This document shows, one piece after another, positions 21,113-35,600 of a DNA stretch of 64,000 bases. Made by a program: the position numbers and the translations under genes. The DNA comes from Tetranychus cinnabarinus (lineage: Eukaryota > Arthropoda > Arachnida > Trombidiformes > Tetranychidae). Position 1 is the stretch's first letter, and the number at the start of each line of letters is the position of its first letter. The notes below the pieces were generated by a model that saw only the letters and a list, made by a program, of their open reading frames with translations, was not told where the DNA came from and did not search any database. Location of the stretch: the NCBI GenBank assembly GCA_022266195.1, contig WHVY01000003.1, positions 5,394,001-5,458,000 on the forward strand. The letters run 5' to 3'.

Positions 21113-22266
21113 AATTTATAATCCAAATAAGAATGTCTTCTTTGTTCTGCTTGGTGCAGTATTGTTAAAAGTTTATTGCTGATGAATTATCTGTTCAGGG
21201 AATTTTAATTTGTAATTATCATTGATGATTTTATTGCTTTTGCAATGCCAAGAAAGAAAGTAAAGGACAAATAGGAAAGCTGGGAAATCTCAAATTGTTT
21301 ACTTTCGAACTGAAAGTGGTCCAAGAAGAGCGAAAGAGAGCCCCAATGCAACACGGTCAATATCAACACATGTGGTACTTTGGTCACCTTTTGCTCAATA
21401 ATGGAACCAGATTTTTCATGAAACTCATTTTACTAATGTAACTTTTGAGAGTCAACTAGAAAATGCTCGTAATTTGAGAAACAAATTTTCTGTTTCTGTA
21501 AAATAGATCAGTTCGATTTTTAGTTAAACCTGGTGCATTCTGTTGAGGTAACAGTTAGAGAGTTGAAACTTATTATTGGTCGGTAAAAATTGTTGTTGCG
21601 TCTAAACAATCGAATCTTCTTTCAGTTTATTGACAGTTCTCTTGATTTTGGTCATTGGCCTAAAAAAGCTTAAGCCTTAATATTTCGAGAATGGTAGCAA
21701 AATCATAACTCTTTGACCAATCATTAGATTTTATCATGGACTGTTATATAGCAAAAGTTTCGAACAAAAAAGTCATAGCATTACAGATGTCGTTAGATTC
21801 GATGCTTGATCCATAAACTTAAATGCTTACTTGAGCACAATTCTTACGATGTTTTAGATATTCGCTGTTAAATGAATTATCCCAGATCACATGTTTAACT
21901 ATGAAAACACACATCAGCACGAAGAATTTCAAAAAATTTGGTTCCATGATTAGACAAAAGGGGATCAAAGTTTGAACTTTCAATTTTCGCGGAGAAATTC
22001 TTAAACAGCACTAAATACTCAGTTTTTATGCCCCTACAAACACAAATTCTTAACTCGATATTCAAAGTCTTTGGCATTATTCCTTTGCTAATCTTGCAGA
22101 TGGTATTCGTAACGAATGCTGATAAATTTTTCAGTAAGCATTGCTACAATCTTAACGTTAACCTTCATTGTTAATCTAATGAAGAGTAAGTTATTTTAGA
22201 AGCACATTCATTGTTACATTCCAAATCTTTTTCTTGAAAATGAATCTCCAACACGTAAAAGTAATA

Positions 22267-22564
22267 CAGTCAGTATTCCCAAAATGAGACTTCGTGGGAT
22301 TAGCACTTTTGACTATTTTGACACAAATTTGCCTGACAATAGCTTTGTTTACGTTTTTGTATGAAAGGGTTCGAATAAACAAGAACCTTATTGATTGAAA
22401 TTTTCATAATTTGAGTTAACTTATCTTCATTGAGTTCGATCAACACTGAATTTTAATTATAATTCGGTTAAATTTTGTAAAATTTTTGAAAAAACAACGC
22501 TGTTTAATTAGTAACCTTGACAACGTCTCATTTTGAGATAGTCTCATTTTGGGAATATTGACTG
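22267..22564. mobile_element. Tc1/mariner-like MITE, 298 bp
   Basis: The terminal inverted repeats read CAGTCAGTATTCCCAAAATG on the left and CAGTCAATATTCCCAAAATG when the right end is read inward, both followed by AGAC. TA at 22265-22266 and 22565-22566 forms the target duplication. The right end also holds a second short copy of the GAGAC motif in inverted form. No transposase coding remains. Confidence 0.9.
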
Positions 22565-23439
22565 TATTATCAAATTTCATTACCATGATTTTAACATAAT
22601 GTTAAGGCATTACCTTCACTAGCTGAGTAAGGCCACAGTCAGATCGAGCATGGTAATAGAATTACAGATAAAAATGCTTAGCACAGTGCTTGAAATAAGA
22701 CAAAATCCAGAATAGCACTTTGCATTGAGAAATGCGAAGCCATTACTGTAAATGCTAATGTAACTAGGCAGCAACTATAATGTGTTAGGCAATTCTAGAG
22801 TCGGGTTGTGAAACGAGAAACAAAAAATATTGCTACTCTTTTGCTCTGGCCTAATAACAAACCTTTTGATTGTAATCGAAATATTACACATAAAATACTT
22901 CAATAAAAATCTTGTATTTCTCTTCAAAATCGACGAAATCGAGAATTGATTAGAGGCTAATTGGAGTCTTGACGATTAGGTATTTCAATGCCCAAAAAAC
23001 TTCATTTTTATCGAAAATTTTTTTAACTTGAATCAATAACTTGTATATTTTCTTGACTTTAGATGACGTCTTTGAATCTTTTAGTGAAAATAAAAATGTC
23101 GAAATGATTGTTATTCGAATGTGGATTTATGCAATTTTCGGATAAATTGAATGAGTATTACATGGTCATTACTCTAACCTTTAAATTCACTATCAGCAAA
23201 CTTTCATCATATTTTCTTTTATCACAGATTTATATTTAATAATAGTTTGATGGTTTGAGAGGAAAGTTACACAATTTAGTAATGACGATATGTTTAATAG
23301 TTGATGAGGGAAATGTAAAAGTTGTAAATATGTGCAGTGAAGGTTCAATGATACAAATGCAGTCTTTGACTTGAGTCAATAACAGCTAATAGACTTCAGT
23401 AAAGATTTGCAGACTTTTCCATGTTTTTGTTTTTCCTTT

Positions 23440-23673
23440 TCAAACAGTTTCTTCTTTTATATAAGATTCAGATGGACTTGAAGGTTCCGGTGATGAAGAA
23501 ATGTAACGCCTTGAAATATGAGGCGGAGATACTTGGAACCTTGAAGATGGCATTGATATAGCTGAGGCTACCGATGATCGACGAGAAGCAACATTGAACG
23601 AGAATCTTCTAATTGGCGGTCTCAATTCACCATCCAAATCATCATCATCATCTCCATCCTCACCCAAGTTGTC
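23440..23673 (-). CDS. Acyltransferase coding exon 5: acidic and Ser-rich tail
   Basis: After a 93-bp intron (23674-23766, acceptor TTTCAG/GAC), 77 codons encode DNLGEDGDDDDDLDGE, an Arg/Ser-rich tail and a stop at 23440. The intron is open in frame, so reading through it would add about 31 Cys/Phe-rich residues; consensus splice signals argue for removal. The basic-Ser pattern (RRSSVAS) suggests phosphorylation sites. Confidence 0.8.
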   Translation of the reverse strand, partial: DNLGEDGDDDDDLDGELRPPIRRFSFNVASRRSSVASAISMPSSRFQVSPPHISRRYISSSPEPSSPSESYIKEETV

Positions 23674-26600
23674 CTGAAAGAAGAAACGAAATAAACAAAC
23701 ACCAAAATTAGTCAAAGCAGATACATTTGAACATGAAGAAGGTGAAAAACAAGAAAAGATATAAACCTCTACATTTATGACGATATTGTGCATTGCGTAT
23801 TCAGCTATTGATTTACGTCTTCGCAATTGTTTCATTAAATCAGCAAATTCATCCTTCAACTCTTCCAACCGATACTCAATGTCTTCACGATTCATTGGAT
23901 TTGTTTCTAAAAGCTCATTCATTTGATACCGTTCGTATTGGATTGCGTTCAATTTTGCCGTTAAATCGCTGGTTAGGTAAGGGCCAGTTCCGGTAAAAGG
24001 TGTTTCAATAACATAATTTGGACTTCGTTTCTTGGGTCGACCTTCACCGGGAACTCGTCTTTTCGAGAGAAGCTCACTCAACTGTCTAATTTGACCTTTA
24101 AAAGCCTTAGCTAGAGCTCTGGCACAGGGAAGCAGCTTGGATGAACTTGACACCGAGACAAACAGCTTGTCTCCGTACGATATTGTATTGAAGGTTATTG
24201 AAACTGATGGAGGTGGCGACATCCAGAATAAAATTTTCCGTAACCGATGTGAACCAATGGACACTTCGGTTCCGGGCCCTTGAAGGTTGGACAAGCAAAC
24301 GGATGAATTGCGATGAATCAAGTTTAGTATAAAACGATACAATCGACCAGGAAGCAGCGAGTTGAGGTAATAATGAGCACCATACATGACGGCTGGATCA
24401 GCAGAAGTCTTCAATTCCTCCATGTTGTGCCGTATTTCCCATAATCTAGGAATGGCTCCTGAAACAAAAAGACTTGATTAGTAAAGTTGTTGAATAAGAA
24501 ATTGTAAATACAGTTCAATATGGAAAGTAAAAACACTTTGCTAATAATGTAATTTTCAAAGAAAAAGAAAGAAAAATGTGAGAAAAATATTCAAAGCTAT
24601 TTCCATTCAATGAAACCTCAATATCAATCATGGAATAATGAGTTTTACTCCATTTTTGTAATGATGAAAATTTGATCAAGAAAAAAACTCTTTTGTGTAA
24701 AAATTTTCTGCTCAATTTGAATGCAACACTAAATTTCAATGCTTTCATTATTTCCCTTTTCCATTTCATTCCATTTTCATATCAATGTTAATTATCAGCA
24801 ACTCCAAAATTCCTGGTAAAGAATGATATTATTCATGGAAAGAAATGACTTTCAGATTATTGAGACTCTTTTCCACTGCATTTTTGCCTTTCCAAACAAT
24901 TCAACAAAATGAAACAAATTGAACAATTTCAATGCAATTATTAATGAAAACTGAAACAAATGAAAAAACAAATGCATGAACCATTGTTGAATCAAGTCAA
25001 ATGTTTGTTCACTTCAATAACGAAATGAATCAAATGAATGGGAAAAATGTAGCAAAAACTGGATAAATATCAATTTGGGTTATAAATTGTTATTAGCATT
25101 TAGATGCAATTCATCACTATTTTTATGTGAATAAAAGCTGAGAGCGCAGTAAGGCAATACAATTGCAATTGCGATAATAAAAGGTTCTTGTTGAAGGTGA
25201 AAATGTATTAAATTGTTGAAAAACTTATCAGGATTAAATGAACATCTTGATGCTTTAAATGTATCATTTCAAGATGCTATTTTGTATCAACTGTAATATC
25301 ATTAAACTTAATGATAACCATCATTATGAGCATAATGTTTCAATTAGGCTGGGAGAGACAAGAAAGATTAGAGGGAATTTTTTTGCTTTACTTAGCAATT
25401 TTCACAATTTTCATCATGAATCTTCAGGTTTTATTAAGAAAAAAAGTAAAATCAATATTGATTTGGTTGGTTCCTTAAAATGCATCAAGATTTATAACAA
25501 GTTTCCAGAATGAAAGACAAGAAAATGATGAGAAATATCATCTTATGCTTGAACAAAATGGCGTGAAAATGTAAGGTGCAAGGACAAAATGCTGAGAAAA
25601 AAAAATTCAAGATGAAAATGAAGTTTATCTTAACAGCTTATTCCTTCCTTGGTTAGTCTTTGAAGATGCCTTTTTTGTGTCTTCATAGTCAAACTCAATT
25701 GCATTATAATGATTTAGAGTGTAAACCTGCAAACTTTTATAACACCAGCTTCGATTGAGAGTTGATTAGTTATCATTGATTAAAATTGGGTCATTTATTG
25801 TTGCAGAATAATAATGAAAATGCATTGAACCAGAATTTACTTATCATGCAAGTTGAATGCATTTTATAAATTAAACTGAACAATGAGAAAATACTATTCA
25901 ATTTGAAAGCAAAGATTCACACATTTCGATATTTCACTTTGAAAGGAAAATTTGAAAGCAAAGGAGGATGTCAGAAATGGCCAGCTCAGAATTTTTCATA
26001 CAGAATTTTTCTTATGCAGATTTGTTTGCTGATTTCAAGAAAATTAATCGATTTTTCCCTAGCACGCATAGATTTGGGACATATTTAATAGACTAAAAAT
26101 GCTGAGTGTAAAAATAGTGCGTAGAAGCCAAGAATTATGGACAGAAAATTTTTATTCATCTTTTATTATTTTTATGCGTTTTCAAATATTGATAGATATT
26201 GGTGTAACACCATAGCTTTTCGTGCTGTATAAACATTTAAATTGAAAAATATACGGCCAAATATGATTTCTACTACTTTCTTGTGGGAACTTTTCCCCGT
26301 CTTATCGTGACACTTTCCTCCATGTAGATTGCACTTATAGATGTCATTTTCGCCAATTATGTTCTCATGTAATAAAGTCTTACATTGTTCAAAGTAGATT
26401 TGATTGTTGGATGAAAAGATTGAGTAAAATAGTTTGATGGGCTCATGATCAATATTTTTTAGCAATCAGAACTTGCTGCTAGCTGTAATGATAATAACGG
26501 AGGTGATGGTGAATTTGATGTTGATGATATTTCTATAGTTCAGCAAATTGTGTTGATTGGTAAACTCAGCCATTCCATAGAAACATTTGGCTCAATGCAT

Positions 26601-29600
26601 ATGTTTGAGTAGCTTCATTTGTTATTGTTTTGCCGGATGCAGGTCAGTACTTTTTGAAAACTGAATTTTTGAAGAATTCATAGAGAAAACTACCGTAAAA
26701 GAGTAACAAAAATCAAAAATCGCATAATGAATAAAAACTTCAAATGATGCATAGCACAAATAAGAAAGACACTTGAACTAATTAGCAATAAAAAGCCAAT
26801 TTTTCGATAGTAGTGCATCAGAGTAACTTTTTAATAAAAAGAGAATTATGCCTTGAAAGCCAATGAATGTGCAACGAAAATTTTTCAGTTGTTCTCCAAA
26901 AATGGCTGTTTCATTGCAAAATGAATCTATACAATACATAAAGTCAGCCTTTTGAATTTTTCGCGCGAAGATTATGAACAAAATGAACGTGTTCTAAAGT
27001 GAATTTTTACATAGTCTGATTGAACTACAATCACGAAAAATAATTCAACCTTAATTAGAATTAAGGTTACTGAGAAATTCACATTTAAACACATTAACAG
27101 TGGTCAAAAGTAACATCACAAAATATTGTAAGTGTAATGAAAATCCTCCTCATTGTTTCTGCTCATTTTGAATCACTCATGATTATAAATTAGTAAATAA
27201 TCATTTTTTGTGCACACTACGAAATACCAAATTGCTGTGAGACCCACCTTTAACAATTCAAACTAATTGAGCAGTTTATTTTGACTTAGCAGGATCAGCA
27301 GTCAATCAATCAAGTTATCTGTTAAGGTGCAAATACCGTCAAAAGTGAACATCGGTAAAACAAATGGAAGGTTAGAAGAGTTCGCTTTTCCAATTGTTAA
27401 ACAAAAACAAAGATAAATTCAAATATACTTGAGTTAATTATTCACCAAAGTTGTTGACTGTTTCAAACAATTTATTCATTCCTCTCACTTGTTTATACTT
27501 GGCGTTTTTTATCCTTGACGGTCGTTTGTACTAGTAACTGGATAAACATAAGTTGGATCTTGATGATAATTGGTCAGGTGGGTTTCTCGAATTGAAGAAC
27601 CATAAATCCAGAGTCTCAAGGTCATTTAGTTATTTGGCCTCTACATGACCTTTGCATATCGTTTTCTGGAAGTTCAAACTTTTTCAGATCGATTGATGTT
27701 TGGTACATGTTGATAGTCCATGTTAATAAAAAGATATGAGTGTTTATGTACCGTTCAGTTAATGAATGCTTTTTGGTAAAGATTCTCTTATCTTCCCAAC
27801 GGTAGCAGTTACTAACATGTGACAAGCATCATTCGTGTTGAAAATTTTGAACTTTTAGAAAACGATATGCAAAGGTCAATTAGAGGCCAAATAACTAAAT
27901 GACCTTGAATGTCCTTGAGACTCTAGAATTATGGTTCTTCAATTTGAGACACCCCCTGATCAATTATCATCAAGATTCGACTAATGGTAATCGAGTTACA
28001 AGTGCAAACGACCGTCAAGGATAAAAACGCCCAGTATTAATGTGAAAAATTGAGAGATTTCAACTTTTAGTATTCTGACAATGCCCCTGAGAAAATCATG
28101 TTGGGGTGGTGGGGCAAAAATTAGCATTTGTGTGATTAAAAAATTTCTGGTTTTGATAAAATCACTTTCGTAGCTCAAACTTAGATTTCATTTCAGCAAC
28201 TGTGGAAACAGATTTTATTTTTCAGCTTTTCTCATTGACAATGGTTTTCTATTAATTATTTGAGTCTTTAAATGAGGATTTATTGTATTCAGTGAAAATA
28301 ACGATCCGCCATGATCGCGGCTCAGCCTAATAATACCTAATAATGTAACCCAAACCACTGAAATAGACTAACTTTATGCTGTGCAAATGTATTTCAGCAG
28401 AAATGATCTAATTTTGTCCGAATAAAAGGCAGAAAAATTCAGTTCAATTTTAGCTCAGTTTTTGCGCTGAAATATCTTTCATTGGAACTTTATATCAACT
28501 TTATCACAAAATAAGTAAAGCTATTATATGTTAGGTGAAAGCTTATCATGCATAAATGTATTCGAAGAAATAGATGAAGTCTTGAAACATGACAAAATCT
28601 CAAAGAAAATTCTTTTTGAAAGATTCTGAATTTGAAGGAAAAAAATTGAAAGCATCAAACTAAAGAGTAAACTTCAATTTTAGAAACTTTTCAACTTCGA
28701 TTGCTTTTTGCTTTAAAAAAAGCTGAAAGACATTTCGATGCTTGAGCTGAAATTTTAATAAAAACATTTTGTTCATAATTGTTAGAAAGGATGAGAGCCG
28801 CATCCATTCAGATCTCGCCTTCTCACCTAACGGAACTATAGATAATAATAATAAAATATAATATAGCTAAAAATAGAGTAACAGAATGAGTGCTGGAATA
28901 TTGAATTGTAATATGATTTGGCGCAAATCATTCAAATGTATCATTTGTAACTGAAAACTCACTGAGTTTGTATTAAATAACGGACAAGACAAGGTGAGAT
29001 GTAACCAGAAAAAGGTTATTTGTTTTTCTCAGGTAACTAAAAAAGGTTAGTGGGTCAAGAGAAATTTGTTGACTAGAATTGTTAAACCTTTGGAAGAAAC
29101 AGTGAAGAGTTGAATTTCATTGCACCTGATGAGCATCAAGATGACAATAAAAACAACAAAGGATAACAATAATATATGTTAGCGTTTAATGGTGGCAAAA
29201 AATGCAAAAAGTGATGGAAATGAAGTGAGAAAAGGAAAGAATAAAAAGGAAATAATATTTCTATTCAAGTTTCAGTTTAGCTTTTTTGCCTTAAACTCAC
29301 TCAGGGAAGCAATTTCCATGGCATTTCAACGAAAAGGAAAAAAGGTTAAACTTGGTGAAAAAGAGTTATGCAAATGTTGAATTGACATGACATTTGATTA
29401 TGTAATGGCAGGTCAATAAATGACTTTAAATTAACATGTTTCTTCTGATCAGCCAATTCAAAGGCTAAACTGTTTAGACTATTTTCATGATCATTCCATG
29501 AAAATTCAACTCTTTTCAACTTTTCTCGTTTCTTGAATCTCTCTTGAAACAATTTCATAAAAAGGAGAAAATATTTTCAAATAATTCATTGAGAATTGAA

Positions 29601-32600
29601 AATTCAATGTTCATTACAATCAAAATAAAGTTTGTTTCTGAGAAAACGTTTTCCACATTTAAAGGTGAATCCGATCAAGAAAATTATTTAGATAAAAAGA
29701 GAGGAATGTGAATAAAAAAGATAAGAGTGAACAAAAGTGTGACGTTTTTACTACGTCACATTTTTAACTTTTCCGAACTCATATTTTTATAAACATTGCT
29801 GTCTTGCGCTTTCATTGATTGAAAAACGTGGTATATTGAGCTGAGTTTGGATTTGAATTTATTTAATTTTTGATTCGTTATTAATCATTTTTCTGCTATT
29901 AAAACCCAGCCAAAGCAAGGAAAATTCAATAGAAACTATTTTTCTTGAATTATAAAAGCATGGGACTATCAAAGAAATCAAGGAAAGCTTGGTGAATAGC
30001 TAAAAAGCTTAGCTATTTTCACGAAAAGGCTTTGTTTTTAGTTAAGATAAAAACACTTCTTATCTAATCAAAAGATTTTATTTCAATAAAATTTTTATCT
30101 AAATAATTTTCTTGATCGGATTCACCCTAAATTGATAATTTATGTTTGATTGGAAATGCAAATGATTTCCGACTTTCAATGTTCAATGTTTCAATTAACG
30201 TTCGTGTGAGGTTAAGTGAAAGTTAATTGTTAGACAAAAATAGCAATTATTTCGATTGAAAGCAATTAAATGATTAATAATGATTAATTGATAAATGGCT
30301 TATAAAAGGAATTAGTCTCAAGATTGTCTGTAAATTGGGTTATTAGTTGAATTGATTGGTAAACCAAAGGTTTTCTCATTTGATTAGAGTTTTGGAAAGA
30401 AACAATTTAATGCTTTTTTCTTGCTCTCAAATTCAATGAGTTCAATTATTAATGGAGAAAAGTTTACATGGAGAAAAAGCTTTGAAAGGTTGAAAGGTGA
30501 ACAAAACGAAATCAGATTTTACCAGAAAAAAGTAAAAACTGGTAAAATTGAGAATTGAATAAGAGATGAATTCGTTTTTTTAATGGTCATCATTTTGTCC
30601 ATTTACAATGTTGAACCTTTATAATTGGTTAGCTTTTAATAAAATAAAATCGATATTGGCTTTTCTGGTAAACAGTTAAGTGACTTTAAACTGAATTAAT
30701 TGAAACACATGAAAATAACTGAAACTTGAAACAAATTCAAACAGTTGGAGTTAACCAGAATAAAGCAAAGCAACTTGACAGATGTTCAACTTTTGTATCA
30801 ACAAGTTATATTTCACTTTTTAATGAAAACTCAACTGATTATATTTAATGGAAAGCTTAACGATTCAATGAAAATGATTGAGATTGTTAATCAAAAGCTG
30901 AACAGAAGAGTGAAAAAATTGAAAACTGGGAAAAGATTGAAATCTTTTTGGAACTCTTTAAGATTGAAAGTTATGGCAACGAAAATATAAATCTGAATAC
31001 TTTAAGATTCATGAATGAATGCTGATAATAGTCTGGAGCAAAGAATGGAAAAATTGAAGGAAAGAATAAAAAAGGTAACATGGAATGAATTTATATCAAT
31101 GATAAGGAACTGAAAGACAATGGTTTTGGCAACTTTGAGAATAATATTCAAGATAATGTTCAAAGATGATGAATGAAGCTGAATATCAGAAACATTTTCA
31201 TTGTTATCTAATCATTTTGAGATCATCATTTATCGTTTTAAATTTTAACTGGATGACAATGCAAGATGAACAGTTGAAATTAAACTAAGAAACTGGGTGA
31301 AAGGAAGGAAAATGCATGGAAATCTCAATATTATTGAATAGACTGATTGATGGTTATTAATATTAATCATTAATAATGGTATTAATGCAGAGATTGTTAT
31401 TACAATTTCATGTCATGATGTGTCTGTTATTTGTGAGTAAATCATTGGTAATGTTCCAATGGAACATTGAATCGTCAAATTGATTCAGTTTTCTTCTTGT
31501 TTCATCTTTGTTGTTTGACAGGTCAAGATTTAATGATGATATAAATAGTGATGATAATAATGATTATTTACTCATTTTTTTCTGACCTCATTTAATATTC
31601 AATCTGGTTATATTGAAACTCATCACTATCGTCTCACCTCATATCTTAATATAATTACTTTTTCCACTCGAGTCTTTTACTTTTCTCATAATAATATACA
31701 CATATTATGTTAGATCTTGTCATTATTATTATTATTATTATCATTTGCGACTCCCTGTTATTCAATTTTATCGCAAATTAACAATTCAATTTGACTCTCA
31801 TTTAGTTTTCCATATTTTGCTTTAGTTTACAACATCATCACTTGGAAGCACAGAATCAGCAGCCATTTCTACTTTATCTTCATTATTTTTATAATACTCA
31901 TCAGCAAAATTGGACGCAAGGTCATGAATAGTTCAAAGCTAACAGAGTCAAATTCAGTACACATGCAATTTCAAAACAGTCACTTTCAATTATCATCATC
32001 ATCAACATCGTCTTTCTCTTAATCATTGTATATCATAAAAGTGAGCCTGATTGGCTCATAAAGTATACATCTTATAACCTAAAACAGTTTCACTCACGCA
32101 TCAAACACAATATACAGTAATGATATTTTACGAGCAAAAATTTTCATTTCATCTCAATAATCTTCTTCACTTTCCTCATCTGTCTCATCGTTTTCTTCAT
32201 CATCATCTTAACCATCATCTTCATCATCATTTCCATCACTTTCATTAGCTCCAGCATCTTAAAAGTCTTAGCCAAAGGCCATGAATATCTCAACCTAAGA
32301 CAGTCAGTCTGATCGGATCAACCCTTGATCCTTTTAGGCCTCTTTACGTGTCAAGTGTCTGGTCATTTTCATCTGCTTTTTGTCTTTTTTGTTGTTTCCA
32401 ATTGCTTAAGACTTTCACTGTTTTTTCATCTCGAGTTGACAATTAAATGAAGAAGTTGCCTTTTCTTAGTTGTCTTCTGTTACTTGTTTTCCTTTCACTT
32501 TAACTATTGCTAACTTTAATTTGCCTTAAAAGACTATTATTCATTAGTTAATTGCTGCTGATGCAAATGAGCTTAATCTTTGGCTGATTAGTGAAAATTT

Positions 32601-35600
32601 GCCTTCTTTCTTTGTTCAGTATTCACCTAATTACCATCAACATTTAACCAGCATAAAAAGTGAAACTTAACGGGTGGATAAATTGAAGGGAAAAACCTAA
32701 ACTTAACCCAAAAAATTTTTTGATTTACCAATAAAAATTGCAATACATAACATTTGCCTTAATGTCTGGCTATACATGCAATCAATCTTGCTTACTTTTT
32801 GTTCAACCATCTCTGTCTCTTTATCACCAACATTAACATGGTTGTTCAACTTTTTTTTTGACAGTTCCAGGTTCTTTGTGAGGCAAAAGAGGTAAAAATT
32901 TTCATATCTTTTCCCATATCCATAATAATGATAATCATCATGAGCATTATCAAACTCATTTCCCAAGTTGATACGAAAATCGAGACACAAAAGCCTAAGT
33001 CTACTGTCTATTATGCGGAAGGAAAAACCTGGTTAAAATTGTTTGTTTCACATTTCAATTGTACTCATGTTTAGCCTCTTTCATGGGTTCATATAATTGA
33101 GTTGAGCAATGGTTAAGTCAACAGTTATTTTGTAGCAAAATTTGTTACAAAGGTAAAGATGAAACCAGAAAACACAATTTTACACTTTTCAACAAAAGAT
33201 CAGGAAATAATGAAATATTTACTTTTTTTCAGTAAAAGTTAAACAAGTCAAACCAAATATTAATCAATAACGAATCATTAAAGGTAAAACTGGTAAAAAT
33301 GTATTTCAAAAATTGTCCAAAAAATGGATCCAATTGAACTTGCAATGATTATTCATTGAAAGGGTCAATAATCAATCAATAGATGACAATACCTTCAATG
33401 CTGGTTGGAAGTGGCAATGTAAGTACAACATAATTAACTCTGACAATGTCACTTTCAGCATCATTGATTCCTCTTATGTCAACCGGAAGAGAGATTCCAA
33501 TGTCCGGTGGATTGGTGATATTCCTGGCAACCATATATCTTCGAACAGAACCTGGAAAAATTGAGGAGAAAAGAAGAGATGAAATTCAAGTGACGAAAAA
33601 TAATTGTGTGAATGAAAAAGTTAAACCGAGTTGACTAAATGAATAATCAGAGTTGACATGAAAAGGATTCAATTGTTGAGTCTAATTAAAGGCAAATGGA
33701 AACAGAAGTAAAGGATTATTGTGATGAAATGTTGTCCCAAAATTAACAGTTAAATGTTGATGCAAACGGTTAAATGGATTTTAGCTTTGAAAAAAGGGTT
33801 TCAATTGAATGGCAATTTTGCATTTACAATCATTAAAACAGTTAACTGGTTTTGATGTAAATTTTGTTGAAAGCAAGTTTCAAAATTGCTGAGCTAAGCT
33901 AGTCAACAAATAAACTCAGTAATCATTTGACACTCAAGTTGCTATTTTCATGATGAACCTTTTAGACAAACAGAATTACAAAATTCAGACTTTCCATTTT
34001 CTAGAAATTAGATTTTCGTTGCAAAAATGCTCCAAGAATGCGATCTTACAGTTGAAAGATTCTGGTTTTGTAACTTGGGTTGTGAATGGTTTTACCAACA
34101 GTTTAGGTTCAGGGTTTGGGTTTAGGTTTGTTTGACATTGAATTTTGAGACTCTTTGAGTGATTAATATGATTGTAGCGTTTGAGAAAATGATGAGAAAA
34201 GAAATTAAGAAAATTAATTTTCCTTAAAGGTTGATTTTACATTTATGGTAATGGAACTGTAATAATACAAATTGTTCAAATGATATTTGAAACAAAATAG
34301 GAAAAGGTTAACATTTACAAATGTAAAAGACTGAGAGTTACGTGATTTGATGTGATGAAGCAACTATTGGTATAAACTATGTGAATGTAAAACAATTACA
34401 ACCGCAAACACATTAATGGTGTTACATGTTTAAATATCATTGAAAACATGAAAGAGTAACAATCTTTTGAAACGATATCTCGTGATAAACTTCATCAACA
34501 ATTGAACATTATCAAAATTATCTAAATTCATCATGATAAGTATGGAGAACACGATAATCAGTTGAAGATGAAAACATGAAGCTAGTGAATCTAAATGAAA
34601 AGCAAGAAATTAATTTGAACGAAAACAATTGATAAGCAAACGAATGCAACTCGAAACCTTTTTTTCCCTTTACCTAAACACCTAGTAAAGTGTACCAGAA
34701 AATTGAATGATCATAAAAACATTGGAGACAAAAAACAATCATTTAAAGCGTAATCCAATTTCATCATAAATCTTGTTGACAATAAATCCATAGAGATATT
34801 CAGAACAATCTATTGTCTCCTTAATAGGTTAATGTTGCAGAGATGAGAAAATTTGGTGAATAAACAAGTAAAAGAAGAAGAGGAAAAAAAGTTTCATTGA
34901 AATGATTCCAGCCTCAAAGGATGGCAACAGTTTGAGGATAATCATAAAGTCATTACCTAAGAGCTGGTAAAAGGAATCGATAAAAAAGTGTAAAAAAGAG
35001 GAATGAAACTTTTTTAAGGTTTACCTGTGACTGCAGCTAGGATAACATCATTGAGGCAACTTCTTGTAACTTGTTTAACCCTTTGAATTTTGGCCATCTC
35101 AATGGTTGTCCAATGAACAGATTTGTGTGAATGTGAATTATGAGAATCAACATTTGAACCAATGTTGTAAGCTGTTGGTCCAAATGATGATGTTACATTA
35201 TTACTTTCGGTATTACTGGGATTATTGTTATTATCACTATTAACATTATTAATGGTGTTATCAGCAATATTATTGTTATTGTTATTATTAGTGTTAATCA
35301 TTATTGCTTGATCAAGATACTTTGAATGTGAACATGAACTTTTAGTTATTACTTTGGATGAATCCTTTTTTTTAAGATAATTGGCTTTACGCTTGGTAAA
35401 TGCCCAAATGATCCACAAGGAAAAGGTTAAAGGTCCAACAATGGCAGCTCGAACAAGATTAATGGTAAAATTTATTCCACCAAAGCGAGGTTTAAAGTGT
35501 CCAGTTGTGGCCGTTGTTCCCTGAGTGGTTCGAATAAAGGTTGTAGTCTTGGGTGGCGCCTGGTCAGCCAAATATTGAACCAACAGTTTGGCCATGCCAA

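Larger units (their letters stand above)
20028..23439. other. Intergenic region between neuropeptide and acyltransferase genes
   Basis: I see no gene. It contains the presumed promoter of the neuropeptide gene (upstream of 20027), a diverged half-repeat (20981-21112), a Tc1-like MITE (22267-22564), and the 3' flank of the acyltransferase gene near 23439. Open frames of about 60 codons have no recognisable features. Confidence 0.7.
24459..33392. other. Acyltransferase intron 3 (8.9 kb)
   Basis: No gene is recognised on either strand. It contains two inverted-repeat elements (27498-28034 and 29663-30127), a short ATT microsatellite (31721-31743) and otherwise AT-rich unique sequence. The longest open frames are under 100 codons with no known motif. 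Confidence 0.65.

Noticed and set aside
26172..26465. Minus-strand 97-codon frame with CNLHGGKCHDKTGKSS
   Set aside because: The Gly/Cys/His patch looked domain-like, but there is no recognisable family and no codon bias distinct from the surroundings, and the frame lies inside a long intron with no splice signals of its own.
33446..33634. Plus-strand 62-codon frame
   Set aside because: It overlaps acyltransferase exon 33393-33551 on the other strand, where the translation matches the family and the splice phases fit.
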